Below are positions 1 through 10,960 of a DNA stretch of 64,000 nt, one piece after another. This DNA is from Triplophysa rosa (taxonomy: Eukaryota > Chordata > Actinopteri > Cypriniformes > Nemacheilidae). How positions within the stretch are numbered: position 1 is the stretch's first letter; each line of letters starts with the position of its first letter. The stretch is from the NCBI RefSeq assembly GCF_024868665.1, contig NC_079895.1, forward strand, positions 10,902,543 to 10,966,542, written 5' to 3'. The notes beneath the pieces were generated by a model. It was not told the origin of the DNA, ran no database searches, and saw nothing but the letters and a program-made list of their open reading frames with translations. The translations under genes were made by a program, and so were the position numbers.

Positions 1-1075
1 GCACTCATTTAAGACGTTAAAGTTACTGGAATGTTCAGAACCAAAATTCTCCAATAGGTAAACTTAACTTAACCCATAGGTATAATAACTTTTATACATT
101 TCAATTTAATTTACTTGAAACAGCAAAGAATTGATTCATATAAAACAACACACATATTAAATGGAACACCATATATATTAAGCATAATGTAAGCGTGGGA
201 AATCTCTGTTAAAGGGAAAGTTGTTGGCAGGTGCCTGCTGTTGAAGATGATTTGGATGTTGCCAGTGTTGATCGGACAGAATCTTGAAGGTTAAATACAG
301 TTTTTCTAGAACAGTTAGTTGCTTGTTTCCTTTGAAAGCACTGTGTTCGGATGAGCAACTAGAGGCCAGGTTTCCATATAGTGAAGAAAAGGTGCTGATG
401 GATCTGGAGGGAAAATAATCATTAATACCATTGACATTTAAAAGCCTAAAATTCTGATTATTTAAAAAAATTACTACTTAAGTGTTGGGTCCTCTCTTAT
501 TAAATGTCCAAAAATAGTCAAATGTAAACATGCCAAACAATAAAACTTGGAGTGTTTTAAAAATCCAGGTTAGTCCCATAACGTTTCTTTTAAAATTTAG
601 GTTCTGTTTTTCTTGCTGTTAAAAATACTATTATTCATTGATCCATATTGTTAATCTATAGAAATACATGCTTTATTTAACTGGTGCAACATGCTGACTT
701 TGCATGCCATAACTTTTTGACTAAAAATATTTAAATATCCAGGTGATAAACGTGTTCTAATAAATATTTACTGAATTGTATCGAAGCACATTTTTTTACT
801 CTATGACATACAGGCAAACATGTCATAGTGAATATGGAATTTTACTGCAAACTGACAGCATCACATCCAGCTGCAGTGTGTATGTTCTTGCTCAAGCGTC
901 CTGTTCTCTTCTGTTTCAGATGGAGTCCTGGAGTGCCTCATGTCCTATTGAGAGAGAGAGAGAGGGAGAGAAAGGAAGGGAGGAAGGGGAGTCACACGCA
1001 TGTGGTTCTGGCTGTGCTTGGTTGTGTTGCCGAGGACGTGTGAATGTGTGTTAGGAGAAAGAGAGAAAAAGGGAC
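1..1075. other. Non-coding stretch upstream of the miRNA cluster
   Basis: No coding exon is recognisable here. The sequence is AT-rich with a short GA-rich tract at about 949-990. In mammals the miR-15a/16-1 hairpins lie in an intron of the long non-coding DLEU2 transcript, so this stretch is probably intron of a DLEU2-like host transcript on the + strand whose promoter lies beyond the left edge. That is inference; no exon of the host is identifiable. Confidence 0.5.
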
Positions 1076-1165
1076 CCTCTCTAGGTGATGGTGTAGCAGC
1101 ACAGAATGGTTTGTGGTGATACAGAGATACAGGCCGTGATGTGCTGCAGCATCAATTCCTGGGAC
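1076..1165 (+). ncRNA. mir15a: miR-15a precursor hairpin
   Basis: The 5p arm at 1094-1115 starts TAGCAGCACAGAATGGTTTG, which carries the miR-15/16 family seed AGCAGCA and matches the fish miR-15a mature sequence as I know it. The 3p arm at 1130-1151 (CAGGCCGTGATGTGCTGC...) pairs with it across a loop of about 14 bases. The outer stem pairs roughly 1081-1093 with 1152-1163. The hairpin lies 129 bp upstream of a miR-16 hairpin on the same strand, the arrangement of the mammalian 13q14 cluster, so both are probably cut from one primary transcript. The family represses cell-cycle and anti-apoptotic mRNAs (known for the family). Confidence 0.93.
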
Positions 1166-1206
1166 ATACGCAGCAGGAAAGGGATCGAGCTCGTGTGTGG
1201 AAATCT

Positions 1207-1300
1207 GTGTGTTGTCTTGCTTTAGCAGCATGTAAATATTGGAGTTACTCCTTGGCCAATGCCTCCAATATTGCTCGTGCTGCTGAAGCAAGAAGTCACC
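1207..1300 (+). ncRNA. mir16c: miR-16c precursor hairpin
   Basis: The 5p arm at 1223-1244 starts TAGCAGCATGTAAATATTGG. It has the canonical miR-16 seed, with T instead of C at position 9, which is the zebrafish miR-16c form. The 3p arm at 1263-1284 (CTCCAATATTGCTCGTGCTG...) is the complementary strand, and the stem continues outward (GTCTTGCTT against AAGCAAGAAG). Its position just downstream of miR-15a supports a conserved bicistronic cluster. Transcription runs toward the 3' end of trim13, which lies on the opposite strand. Confidence 0.93.
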
Positions 1301-3625
1301 AAGCTGCACATGTACATCATCTTTTTATCACAGCTACCAGGGCCTTGCTGGTAATGGCTGACTCACTGGTACTAAAATTCCTCCATGGGCTGAATCACAG
1401 AAGTAAGGAGAGCGCTCAGCTTCACTGGAGCAAACTGAAGGGTTAAAGGTAAAGGCAGACACTGTTAGTTCTAGGACATTTCTATCAGTTTTATTTTGTA
1501 TACCAGTTACATTTTTTATGTCTTTGCCCAGTTTGTGATCTTGTGTACAATTTGTATTCCTGAATATGTAAATGTGTAATTCTACCAATTGGTTTTGTCC
1601 ATTGCCTTCATTAAATATTCCAGCTGCTTAAATCTCGTTTTATGGCATGGTATTTTTAATTATTTTGTGTCAATACAAATGAAAAAGAAATGCAAAAAAG
1701 AAAGGAAAAACTTGTGACCTGTGTACTTTTGACTTTGGCGCACTTTATTTATTTGTTTAGCTTAGATGTTGCATTGACTAGGCCTATATGAGGGCTAGTA
1801 TTTGGTGTCTGCTTTATTCTTAATTGATTACTCCAGATTTTATATAATTAACAAGCCCATAGCGTAAAGTCAAAATGCGCATTGAAATTTAATTTGTGGG
1901 TAAAATGAGGCCACAAAAAATACTAAATAAACCTGCATTAAAAGTTATTTTAGAATTTTTCAAATCTCGATTATTCCGGTTCTTGTAATGGAGTGCATAT
2001 AAATATTGGAGCAAGGGTCCCCAATTGTATTTCTACAAACAGTCACTAAACAGCATGTTCAGATTTTTTTTGTTAATACTATTAAATTTAAGACGCCAAA
2101 AAATATAAACGGGCGCATTTCTGTTAGGATCGTTTTGTCAGTTTTTCCTGAAATTGTACTTGACAAAAATGACATTCCGTACCGTTATTAAGATTTTTGG
2201 ACTTTGATTTATATATGTAATATTTGTTAAAAATAGGGTTCAAAATGAACTTAGACTACTTGAACAGTGATAAGAACAGTAAGCTGTGCAGGACTCAAAT
2301 ACTGAAATCGCCATTCAATGAAAAAAAACGACCCATATATATATATTTTGTTCTCATTTTTACACACTGTTTGGACAAAATGCTTGCTTTCGATTATTTT
2401 ATTACCGACGCTGTAAACGTTTTTAGTCTAACTTTGTGTTTTATCAGACTTGTAAACACTACATTTTTATATCAGTTTGAACGCAGAAACATTATTTTAC
2501 GCAGAAATGCATCCTATGTTTTTTATGTCTGAACGGTTCACGGTTATCACATCTTGTGTCCTTAGCCATGAAGCAACTGCGTTTAAGCCGACCACCACTC
2601 ATCCTGTAATATGACCACGTTTTAACACATTAATTTAATTATCTGATGCTTCATTTGAGTCGTATGACGCTTTTAGACATTAATTAAAGATGGTCGACAC
2701 AGATATTATATTGTAGAAGCAGTAAATGGTTTTCTTGAGCTGTAGGCGAAACAAATATTACTGATGTTATTGAAGATTTAGAGATAAAATGATGGTTTAT
2801 GCGTGAATGCTTTATAATTACAGCTCTTTAATTAAACTAATTACGGGCAAATAGACAAATGTACACCAGCATCTTGTAGTTTTAAAACATATCTACATTT
2901 ATTATTTTGAATCAGAATCGAATTTATGACGTTTTAAAAAAAAATTGCATTTTATAAGACACGTTTGTGGCCTACTTTAAAAGTGGCCTACTTTTATTTA
3001 AAAAAAACTTAACTCCGCCACGGTCGCAGGTGAGAAAACAAAATTAAGTTCACGGATTTTTTTTACCTTAATGAAAACAAAATGCGCTTTGATTTTCGCA
3101 CTATTTGTATTGTGCTGCATGGTCAGTGTGTTTGAATAAAAAGGCGGTCTAGCTTAATGTTTTTGTAAAAACAAAAAGGTCGCTCTATATTTTTATGTGT
3201 TTGTGTAAAGCTTAAATAATTTTACCTTCATATCTTCCAGCACTCAAAATTTGCAGCGCACAGATGGAGACCCTCATGCTCTTAATTCTATAGAAACACA
3301 CACACACACACGCAAAATCAGTTTTAAGTCTTCAATCCGGACGGCGCTTGCATATTCTCTAGTTCCTTAAATGTTAGAAAATGGCATCTTTAGTAAATTA
3401 AAACAACTTTAATGGGAAAATATTCTTTCTTTCTGCACCATTAAAATTTGGAGTTTTACTCTTAGTGCTAATGCTCTATATTGCTGCACCATTTATCACC
3501 ATGCAAGGTTGCTTTGCCATTGCGAACGCCGTATGACACGTATGGAATTTTTTTTTTATTATGATTTCGTTCTTATATATGATAGCTGTGAATTCCAGTG
3601 TTTTTGAGAGCTATTAAATATCTGT
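1301..3625. other. Gene-free stretch
   Basis: I see no conserved coding exon on either strand. Short open frames at 2006-2191 and 2224-2532 are AT-driven and match nothing I recognise. It may be transcribed as part of the miRNA host RNA. Confidence 0.5.
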
Positions 3626-4627
3626 GCCCGTATTCTTAAAGCTTCTAAGAATCCTCTAAGAAAGCTCTTAATTTATCTTAAAAACGTCTTGGCTTAAAAG
3701 TGATTCAGGACCAATCTGAGAGCAACTCTGAGCAAGGAAAAGACAAAAACTTTGATCTTAGTGAGGAGGCGGGGCTGACCCCGTTGCTATGTCTTTTGAA
3801 GACTGGTTGGTTTGTTGGCCAAGAAGGAAAAAAGATTGTTTTATAGGGTCATTAGTTTGAAATTGCACATGTAATTTTTTTCTGTTTTACCGTATTACGC
3901 ACACACAAATACATTATTTATTTTTTATTTACCATGCTGTTAATGTCAACGTATTTGATAGGAAATGAACAGTGACACAATAAGTTTCTGTAAGTGCTGT
4001 AATTGTTTGTGTGATCCCCATAGAAGGTTGTGACAGTACCAAATCATCTCTGCTGCATTTCTCCTGTTGCTAAATATGTTAATGTAGTGATTTCTTCTAT
4101 TTCTGCCGCTATGGCATTTCTGCACTGGCTTGGATATGTTAGCGTGTCTCTAATAGGATCGGTCCTGCACGATCTAATGTGTTGTGTCTTATTAACTCAC
4201 TGTCATTCAATTCAATGTAATTTAATGTTATAGCGCGTTTACAATTTGCATTGCATTGCATCAAAGCAGCTATACAAGAAAACCAAGATAAACCTATGTT
4301 AAACACACAAAAACAATAAAAAATCAGATGAATCTTTAAAGTAATATGGAAATTTATGGAAACACATTTCTTCTCACTTTTCGTGTTTCGTCCATTTTTT
4401 CTGCTGCTAAAGAAACTATTAAGTCTCTTAAAAGTCCTCCTCGCTACTCCTAAAATTTTGGACCTTAAGAGCTCTTTTAAGGGTTAAGATGCTTCATGAA
4501 TTTCTTTTTTCTTTACTAGGATCTTTTCTGTAATTTTAAGGGGAAACGCCCACATTTTTAAGAATTTTCTTAGAATTTTGTCACTAGGAGCAACTCTTTG
4601 CGCTAATATTTTTCACGAATACGGGCC
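3626..4627. mobile_element. Non-autonomous DNA transposon with GCCCGTATTC terminal repeats
   Basis: The left end reads TGCCCGTATTCTTAAAGC and the right end reads ...CACGAATACGGGC, so the tips are inverted repeats. Subterminal runs of TCTTAAGA- and CTAAGAA-type motifs occur at both ends, as in PIF/Harbinger-like MITEs of fish. A further repeat fragment (from about 4207, TTCAATTCAATG... followed by AAAGCAGCTATACA) sits inside and resembles a common teleost interspersed repeat. No transposase frame is visible. Superfamily assignment is tentative because I could not fix the target duplication. Confidence 0.5.
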
Positions 4628-5906
4628 CTGTTCTTTTAGTCTAAGAAAAACGATGATATTACATTTTAACAATTTTTAGGGCACAGTGAATATGACATTT
4701 TATGTGGCTTTAAGTCGTTGTGTGATGATGTAGTTAAACAATTTCAAGTCAGCATAATGCTACAACTAAAATGTGTCCTAAAAAGAAATGCTTTTATTTA
4801 TTTTCAGTTTTTCACATTTTAAAATTGAAGAAAACAAATCATTTAAGTTTTCGGAGTACAAGTTTAAGTGTACAATGTGCGGTTCTTTCAGAAACGAATC
4901 TTGACGATACAAAACCAAACAGCCAAGACAACTGAATCGTGAGTCATTAGATACAGAAAGACAGTAAAAAAAGCACCCAAACTGCTACCCTCTTTCCTAC
5001 AAATCTTTGGATTTTAGTATAAAAATGAAATAGAAACCTGAAAACTCGTTATTTTATACAGTGGTGCATTTGTTTAAAAAGACGTGAAAAACATTAAGGA
5101 ATGTGGATTACATAACACCAGGCGCCATTTCACAATAAACTATTTCTTAGCAATACATTCGTCATAGAATGTTACATATTTATCAACAAATTCATGTTAT
5201 TCTAAAGATTTTAGATCTGTATTTTGTAAAGTAAATTAAAAAAATCATTTCATTTATCAACTCCAGTTCGCCTGGCAACAGTCGGCTAAATATATGTGCA
5301 GTGACGTGCGCAGGGCTCCACCGATGACGTCATACTAAAACAGTCATCTGTGAATATCTCAGCTTTACAATTTAAACCGGAAAAAGGGAAAACGTTTTTT
5401 AAATCAGTCTCAACTTCCTGCCATTTTTGCAAATCTCGTGTCTCTCATGCACAGAAGGGCTAACATTACAAATGGGTTGTGGAGTTTTTAATCATTTGAA
5501 AGAAATGTATTAAATTGTATAAAATAGCTATTCCATAACTACCAAACTTAAGACACGAATCTATTCGATAAACAAACGCAACTCAATTAAACTTAAAACT
5601 AGGTCTCAAGATTTTAGGGCTTAGTTGAATACTACTGTAATATTCTTATGTATGTAAACAAAATAAACCTTAAAATAGTATGTTCTATTATAATAGAGTT
5701 AAAAGTAGCCCAATATTTCTGAATGAATTACAAAGTGAGTGGTCGTGTGTGTTTCCGACATTCAGTTACGTAACGCATAACCTTCTGTCAAATCGTGTTT
5801 CTCCTCTCAAAGTTTTGTTTGTCTTTAAATTCACTTCACTACTGTTTCCACATCTACAGATATCTTACAAATGATGACAATTTAATCATATGTGAGAATT
5901 GTCCAT
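4628..5906. other. Gene-free stretch, probably downstream flank of trim13
   Basis: No coding signal is visible. The short frame at 5680-5874 shows no family resemblance. The trim13 3' UTR probably ends near the AATAAA on the minus strand at 5913-5908. Confidence 0.45.
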
Positions 5907-5907
5907 T

Positions 5908-5913
5908 TTTATT
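5908..5913 (-). terminator. Candidate trim13 polyadenylation signal
   Basis: Read on the minus strand this is AATAAA, about 294 bp downstream of the trim13 stop codon. It is a candidate only; 3' UTR length is unknown. Confidence 0.35.
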
Positions 5914-6206
5914 CGAGAGGAGATTGTCCACTTGACGTGGAATGTGAAAAATGCATTACTCTGTAGTGTTATTCAAAAAGTAAACAATGATTACCACGTT
6001 TTCCATTCACGTAAAAGGAGCAAAAAAAATCTGTGTTACTTTTAAAGCACACAATTGGTGACTATATATGAAACAACCGTTCTTGTTGCAAGTTTAATAA
6101 CAAACGAAAACACAAACTTAACTTCCCCAATGCTACAAATCTGATGTATAGACTAGTTTGAAAAAACTGTACTTTAAAACTGTACCTAATGAAGGAAGTT
6201 ATAAAA

Positions 6207-7421
6207 TCAGCTGATGAAATCGGATGTCGTGTTTATAAGGTCCAAGATACAGTTCCGACACAGCTCAATGAGAAGTGTGCAGATTGCGGCTCCTTCTTTC
6301 CAACAGAACCCGAACCAGCGCACAATCTCCCCTGGACCCGGCAGAGTAAAGCCAGAGAGTGCGACCACCTTATCGTTTAAGCTCAGAGCAAGACAGTCTG
6401 AAGGGAGAAAGTTCAGCGCAGGCAGACACGCGCATACAACCAGAACAACTCTCCACAGTACACGGGAATAGCGAGGAACGGGGGCAGGGGGCAACGAAGC
6501 CAAGTATGAGCCGCTTTCGTACGGGGCGCACAGCTTGTCCACCTCTCCAAGGCGCACTCGATCCCATTCCTTGACATCGAAGCTCTGCAGGTTATGCAAA
6601 CCCACTTCCAAGTCAGTTCGAGACGGCAGTGGTGTTGCTCGAATCACGCGCAGTTTTTCTCTGAAGGCTTGCATCTGCTGTAGAAAAGTAAGAGGATCAG
6701 ACAGTGACCGGAAGGATTCGGCGATGGCGAGAGCGCGCCGTTGTTCCTCGAGCGCCGAGCGCAGTCGGTTTATCTCGGGGTCAAATGTCTGCATGACCGC
6801 GAGCTTCAGAGTCTCGAAGTCAGAGAGGATTTCACTCCGTTTGTGCTCCAGTGTGCGCAAGAGTTTGTCAAAGTATTGAGAGACCCCATCTGCGTCCCTT
6901 GAGACCCTCTCCAGCGCTTTTTTCTTCGCTCCCTCCAACGATTCCAAGCACGAATGCACCTCCGCACTTCTCCATCCCTCCACGACACGAAACAACTCCT
7001 CAAACGCTACCTTCTCTCTTTCGTAAGCCTCCTCTAGCGCGCAAAACTTGTGTCCTTTATGATCACCTGTTGTGGCGCAAAAACCACAGATAAGTTTTAG
7101 ATCCGTGGCACAGAAAATGTTGAGCGGTTGCCCACTGTGAGCTCGACAGAGAGACATCCTCGGCAGCACCCGAATCCTGTTGTACTTCTCCACGATGCCG
7201 CGTAAGGAGTAATTGACTTGCAAGCTTGCGATGCCGTTGTGCACGGTCTCCTTTCGACAGGTCGGGCATTTGAACGGAGGTCTCCATGCGATGCTTCGGT
7301 TGCCGTCCAGAATGCCCTCGAGACACTTCTTGCAAAAGCTGTGGGAGCAAGGCAGAACGCGCGGGTCCTCAAAGAGACAGCAGCATATCGGGCATGTGAG
7401 GTCCTCCTCCAACAGCTCCAT
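6207..7421 (-). CDS. trim13: TRIM13, RING/B-box ER-membrane E3 ubiquitin ligase
   Basis: A complete single-exon reading frame of 404 codons, the usual length for TRIM13. The C3HC4 RING is at residues 10-55 (C10, C13, C25, H27, C30, C33, C52, C55), and a B-box zinc finger starts at C92/H95 and ends near residue 127. A coiled-coil region follows, about 160-270. A hydrophobic C-terminal stretch, about 330-350, fits the single tail anchor that holds TRIM13 in the ER. The family ubiquitinates ER-associated degradation substrates and links ER stress to autophagy (established for mammalian TRIM13). The start MELLEEDLTCPIC matches the family. A splice acceptor (TTTTTTCACATTAG) ends 6 bp upstream of the ATG at 7428, so an upstream non-coding exon is likely. 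The neighbours miR-15a/16c and spryd7 match human 13q14. Confidence 0.96.
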   Translation of the reverse strand: MELLEEDLTCPICCCLFEDPRVLPCSHSFCKKCLEGILDGNRSIAWRPPFKCPTCRKETVHNGIASLQVNYSLRGIVEKYNRIRVLPRMSLCRAHSGQPLNIFCATDLKLICGFCATTGDHKGHKFCALEEAYEREKVAFEELFRVVEGWRSAEVHSCLESLEGAKKKALERVSRDADGVSQYFDKLLRTLEHKRSEILSDFETLKLAVMQTFDPEINRLRSALEEQRRALAIAESFRSLSDPLTFLQQMQAFREKLRVIRATPLPSRTDLEVGLHNLQSFDVKEWDRVRLGEVDKLCAPYESGSYLASLPPAPVPRYSRVLWRVVLVVCACLPALNFLPSDCLALSLNDKVVALSGFTLPGPGEIVRWFGFCWKEGAAICTLLIELCRNCILDLINTTSDFIS

Positions 7422-7427
7422 GGTATC

Positions 7428-8495
7428 CTAATGTGAAAAAATAAATAAATAATGACAGCTTGTCGACGATATGACACATCAATACAACTGCCATCAATTT
7501 GCCAAGCTTCTATCGAGTGCATCTCAGTATCTAGGGCGCGCACTGCTGTCCAGGATCAGAGCATCATATCCGTTACGCACAATACTGTACATACTTGTAT
7601 AATGCAAGTGTTTCGTCAAAAACAAAGCACTTTTGACCGATCGAGATTGTCCTACGAGCCTACAGTAAACATTTATTTATTTCTTAACGCCATTCCAGTT
7701 CCAGCACCTATAGTTAAGCTCAAAAGATAATTTTGCCTCATAATAAAAACAATAAAAAACGTCATCCTTGTACTGGCTATTTAAATTAGATCTTAATGAT
7801 GTCGTATGTCACAATCTATAATTCAAGAATTAATATCATCTGCATCGATCGATTTTGAGTGTCCAGCCTAGTTTTGTTTTTAATGAGCGTGCATTTCGAG
7901 CGAAGCCCGACAATGAAGCTGCTGAAACTAAATAGTAGTTCAGATTGCCTGATGATGAAGACGTCTGAGTGCACCAGTACTTCATTTTTAATTGCCCACG
8001 TGGGAATTCTCGTGCACTGATATCCAAAGACCTTCCAACTTCGAGGTATTGATGTGAGTCAAAAACAGAAACGCCACCGCCGAGTTGTCAAAATGTTTGA
8101 GTTTCGCCCTATGCCTAGGTCCGGTTGTCAAGGCATTGCTACGGTTGTGGCAGATTTTGCAGGCAGAACGCATCAGCAATTGGACTACAAACGCACTAGA
8201 TGCTTAGGAAGTGTGCAACGCAATCGTGGCTCTTGTTGCTGTGCAGACTTCGCCCTGTCCAATTGAGCGATTTTAACTAGTTCAGCTCAAGTGAGTATGC
8301 TCAAACAATTCAGATGGATTCGCGCAACGTGTTATTCGACAATGCAACGAAAGCCATACATTGCAATGACGAATTCTGCATTACGTCCGGATGGCATGGT
8401 GCATTTTCAAGGTCGGGTAGTTAGATACACGTTTTGTGCAGTGTCAACGAAAATGCAGATGATCCCTTCATCCGTGGATGGGGTTGCTAGGGAGT

Positions 8496-8553
<58 letters not shown>

Positions 8554-8554
8554 N

Positions 8555-8646
<92 letters not shown>

Positions 8647-9509
8647 AGATTACGTCATTACTGGCGTTACCTATAATCTGCCCACTAAAGTGCAATTCAT
8701 ATGTTATATAAATCACTTGATATTTGTCATTCATCACTCATCGTGGACCACTGTGCAGTTAACAGACAAACATCCTAAAATGTCAGTAATCTACACTGGT
8801 GAATCATATAGTTTCTCCCACAAACACATCACGCCAATGTGGTCTGGTCGCATATGCTCGTGCCATGTGTCAGGGTCTTGACGCATCGATAACCAATCGC
8901 TACTGAGTCACGTGTCAAAATATTTTGACCTCGATTTTTCTTCCCCTGTTTCCATGCCATCAGGAAGAGAACTGCATCCGAGGCTATGCGCTCATTGGTC
9001 AAATCAGGGATGAAAGCTCAGGCAGTGACGTAATTGACCACGAGAGGGCGAGAGCCTCGGCGAACAGCAGGTTTGTCATAGAAGTAGGATAAGATCAAAT
9101 AGATTTGTTTTATTTTTTTATATAATAAAAACAAATAAGCGAAAACATACAGTACATTTAGAAATAAACAGGATTCATCCCAAATAAATGTAAGGCATAA
9201 GATACTCTTATAGCTTTTATGTAGGAGATTTAGACTACAGTGATAAAGACAACAGATTAACCCAAAATATTAAAATATAAATAGTTTTGAAGCTGTTATC
9301 TAGCTATTTATTCGGTAGGATTGCATTTCACTGGGGGACCTGAAAACAGGTGGTCATAAACGATGGGTCTAAAATGATATAGTTTTTTATATTTTGACAC
9401 TTAGCTGTGAATTCATTGTTTTTACGTTTACTTATTGTCCAATAAAAACGGGCATTGTCACGTGGTACCTGATACTGTTCTCACCACACGTAAAGATGGA
9501 CCAACCATA
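7428..9509. other. Region upstream of trim13, no coding gene seen
   Basis: This should hold the trim13 5' UTR exon(s) and promoter, which I cannot place precisely. Open frames across 8291-8881 are artefacts of the TC microsatellite. Part of 8880-9060 is richer in GC and CpG and could be promoter, but no specific element is recognisable. Confidence 0.4.
8498..8644. repeat. (TC)n microsatellite with one undetermined base
   Basis: About 147 bp of uninterrupted TC dinucleotide with a single N at 8554. The N suggests the true array length is uncertain in the assembly. Long Ser/Leu or Arg/Glu frames read through it are spurious. Confidence 0.97.
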
Positions 9510-9785
9510 CCCTTACGAAAATTTACCATGGTTTTACTACAGTTAAAATTGAAAAAACATGGTTTTACTACAGTTAAAACAAAAAAAAAAAACATGGTTA
9601 CTGTAGTAAAACAATGGTTATCACAAAATAACCATGGTTTTGAAAACCATGGTTTTTGTAAAAACCATAGTAAACGATGGTCACTGTAGTAAAACCATGT
9701 TTTTGCCCCAAGTAATCAATGCACCTAAAAACCATGGTTACTACTCTTGTACCTAAAAAAAAAACATGGTTAATTTTCGTAAGGG
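9510..9785. mobile_element. Palindromic Tc1/mariner-like MITE, 276 bp
   Basis: Perfect 14-bp terminal inverted repeats, CCCTTACGAAAATT at the left and AATTTTCGTAAGGG at the right. They are flanked by TA at 9508-9509 and 9786-9787, the Tc1/mariner target duplication. The interior is a set of repeated ACCATGGTT and TACTGTAGTAAAAC motifs in both orientations, so the whole element can fold into a near-complete hairpin. It has no coding capacity. Confidence 0.85.
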
Positions 9786-9941
9786 TAGTTGTACAAGATT
9801 GCTGCATAAGGATATTTAAAAGTATTTTCACTTGCAACTGAACATTATCATGGGTAAATATTTATAATTTCGGAAAATAATAGCTGGAATCAATATATTT
9901 AAACAAAATGTTTCTTTTTACTAAGGATGTTTATTTATAAG

Positions 9942-10740
9942 CAGGGGTGCACATAAGTTTTTCTATCTGGTTCTCAAGAGAGCACCTGGAGATTCGGTTT
10001 GGTGCTTACATTGCACATAGTGTGACAAATTATATTTACCTATTAAAAATAAAAGTAAAAAAGTAGTTACTTTTTAATGAACAATAAACAAAATAATAAA
10101 GTGGGATAATACTTATATTACTTTAAAGTACACTTAAAATACAATGATAATGTATTTCTTCTTGTTTTTCTTTTTACATTAGTAAATATTAATTTTCAAC
10201 ACCAATTTTGAAACCTAAAACGACAACCTTTTTGGTTTTTGGCAGGTTGCTGGGAAGTGCACTTGCGAGCGCACATGGAGACTTGCGGTGCGGAGCTAGG
10301 ATCGAGTATAGCATAGAGAAACACAAGCTGCGTGCAAGTGTCAAGTTTAAACTGCTTGTCCTTTTAGAAAGTTTAAGAGAAGCGGTGTTTTGGTAGACGC
10401 GCAGCGCAGTGCAGTTCCAGACATTCACAGAGGCTGCGCGTGCCGCGTGCTTCTCTAGTAACGAAAGCATAACCAACAAAGGCGGAGCTACCAATACTCC
10501 GTTTTTCATCATTTACACACAGGTCCCGTTTAACAACGGGAACAAACGAGATATCAGTAGTTTTAGCAGCATTCAGTACAAACGGAAATCTTATCCAGTA
10601 TTACATTTAGTCAGTCTAAAACAGTGATTGTGCATCAAAAGGTTTCAACCATGTCAGTACGCAAATGAACGTTCTAAACTTATTTACAGAGCGCATTTTT
10701 AATTTTGGTCGCGCATGCGCACCACTTATATGCATCCCTG
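9942..10740. mobile_element. Non-autonomous hAT-type element, 799 bp
   Basis: The left tip is CAGGGGTGCACATAAG and the right tip, in reverse complement, is CAGGGATGCATATAAG. An exact 8-bp target duplication TTTATAAG flanks it (9934-9941 and 10741-10748), the hAT signature. The interior has GC-rich stretches and no intact transposase frame. It lies 220 bp upstream of the spryd7 start codon, so it sits in or next to that promoter. Confidence 0.9.
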
Positions 10741-10960
10741 TTTATAAGACACCAACCGTATTGAATTTTAAATGCAGCCCAATCTTACATCAGAGCTCGT
10801 TAGCGCCTCCTTGAGGCAGATAACGTTGTGTCTCATAAGAAAACATTTTCAGCACTCAATTTGAATATTTGCAGCTCAAAGATTTTTCTATTGGGATGGA
10901 GAGTTGTGCGCTCTTCAGTTTGACGTGTGTAACTGCACTTCCGGTGATCTCAGCGCTAGA

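Noticed and set aside
776..1446. Several frames of 60-105 codons around the miRNA hairpins
   Set aside because: They overlap the miR-15a/16c precursors and a GA repeat and match no protein family; the RNA hairpins explain the conservation.
1301..6206. A KCNRG-like gene expected beside trim13
   Set aside because: No potassium-channel tetramerisation domain sequence is visible on either strand.
8291..8881. Long open frames on both strands across the TC repeat
   Set aside because: They are Ser/Leu or Arg/Glu dipeptide runs produced by the microsatellite, with no conserved flanks.
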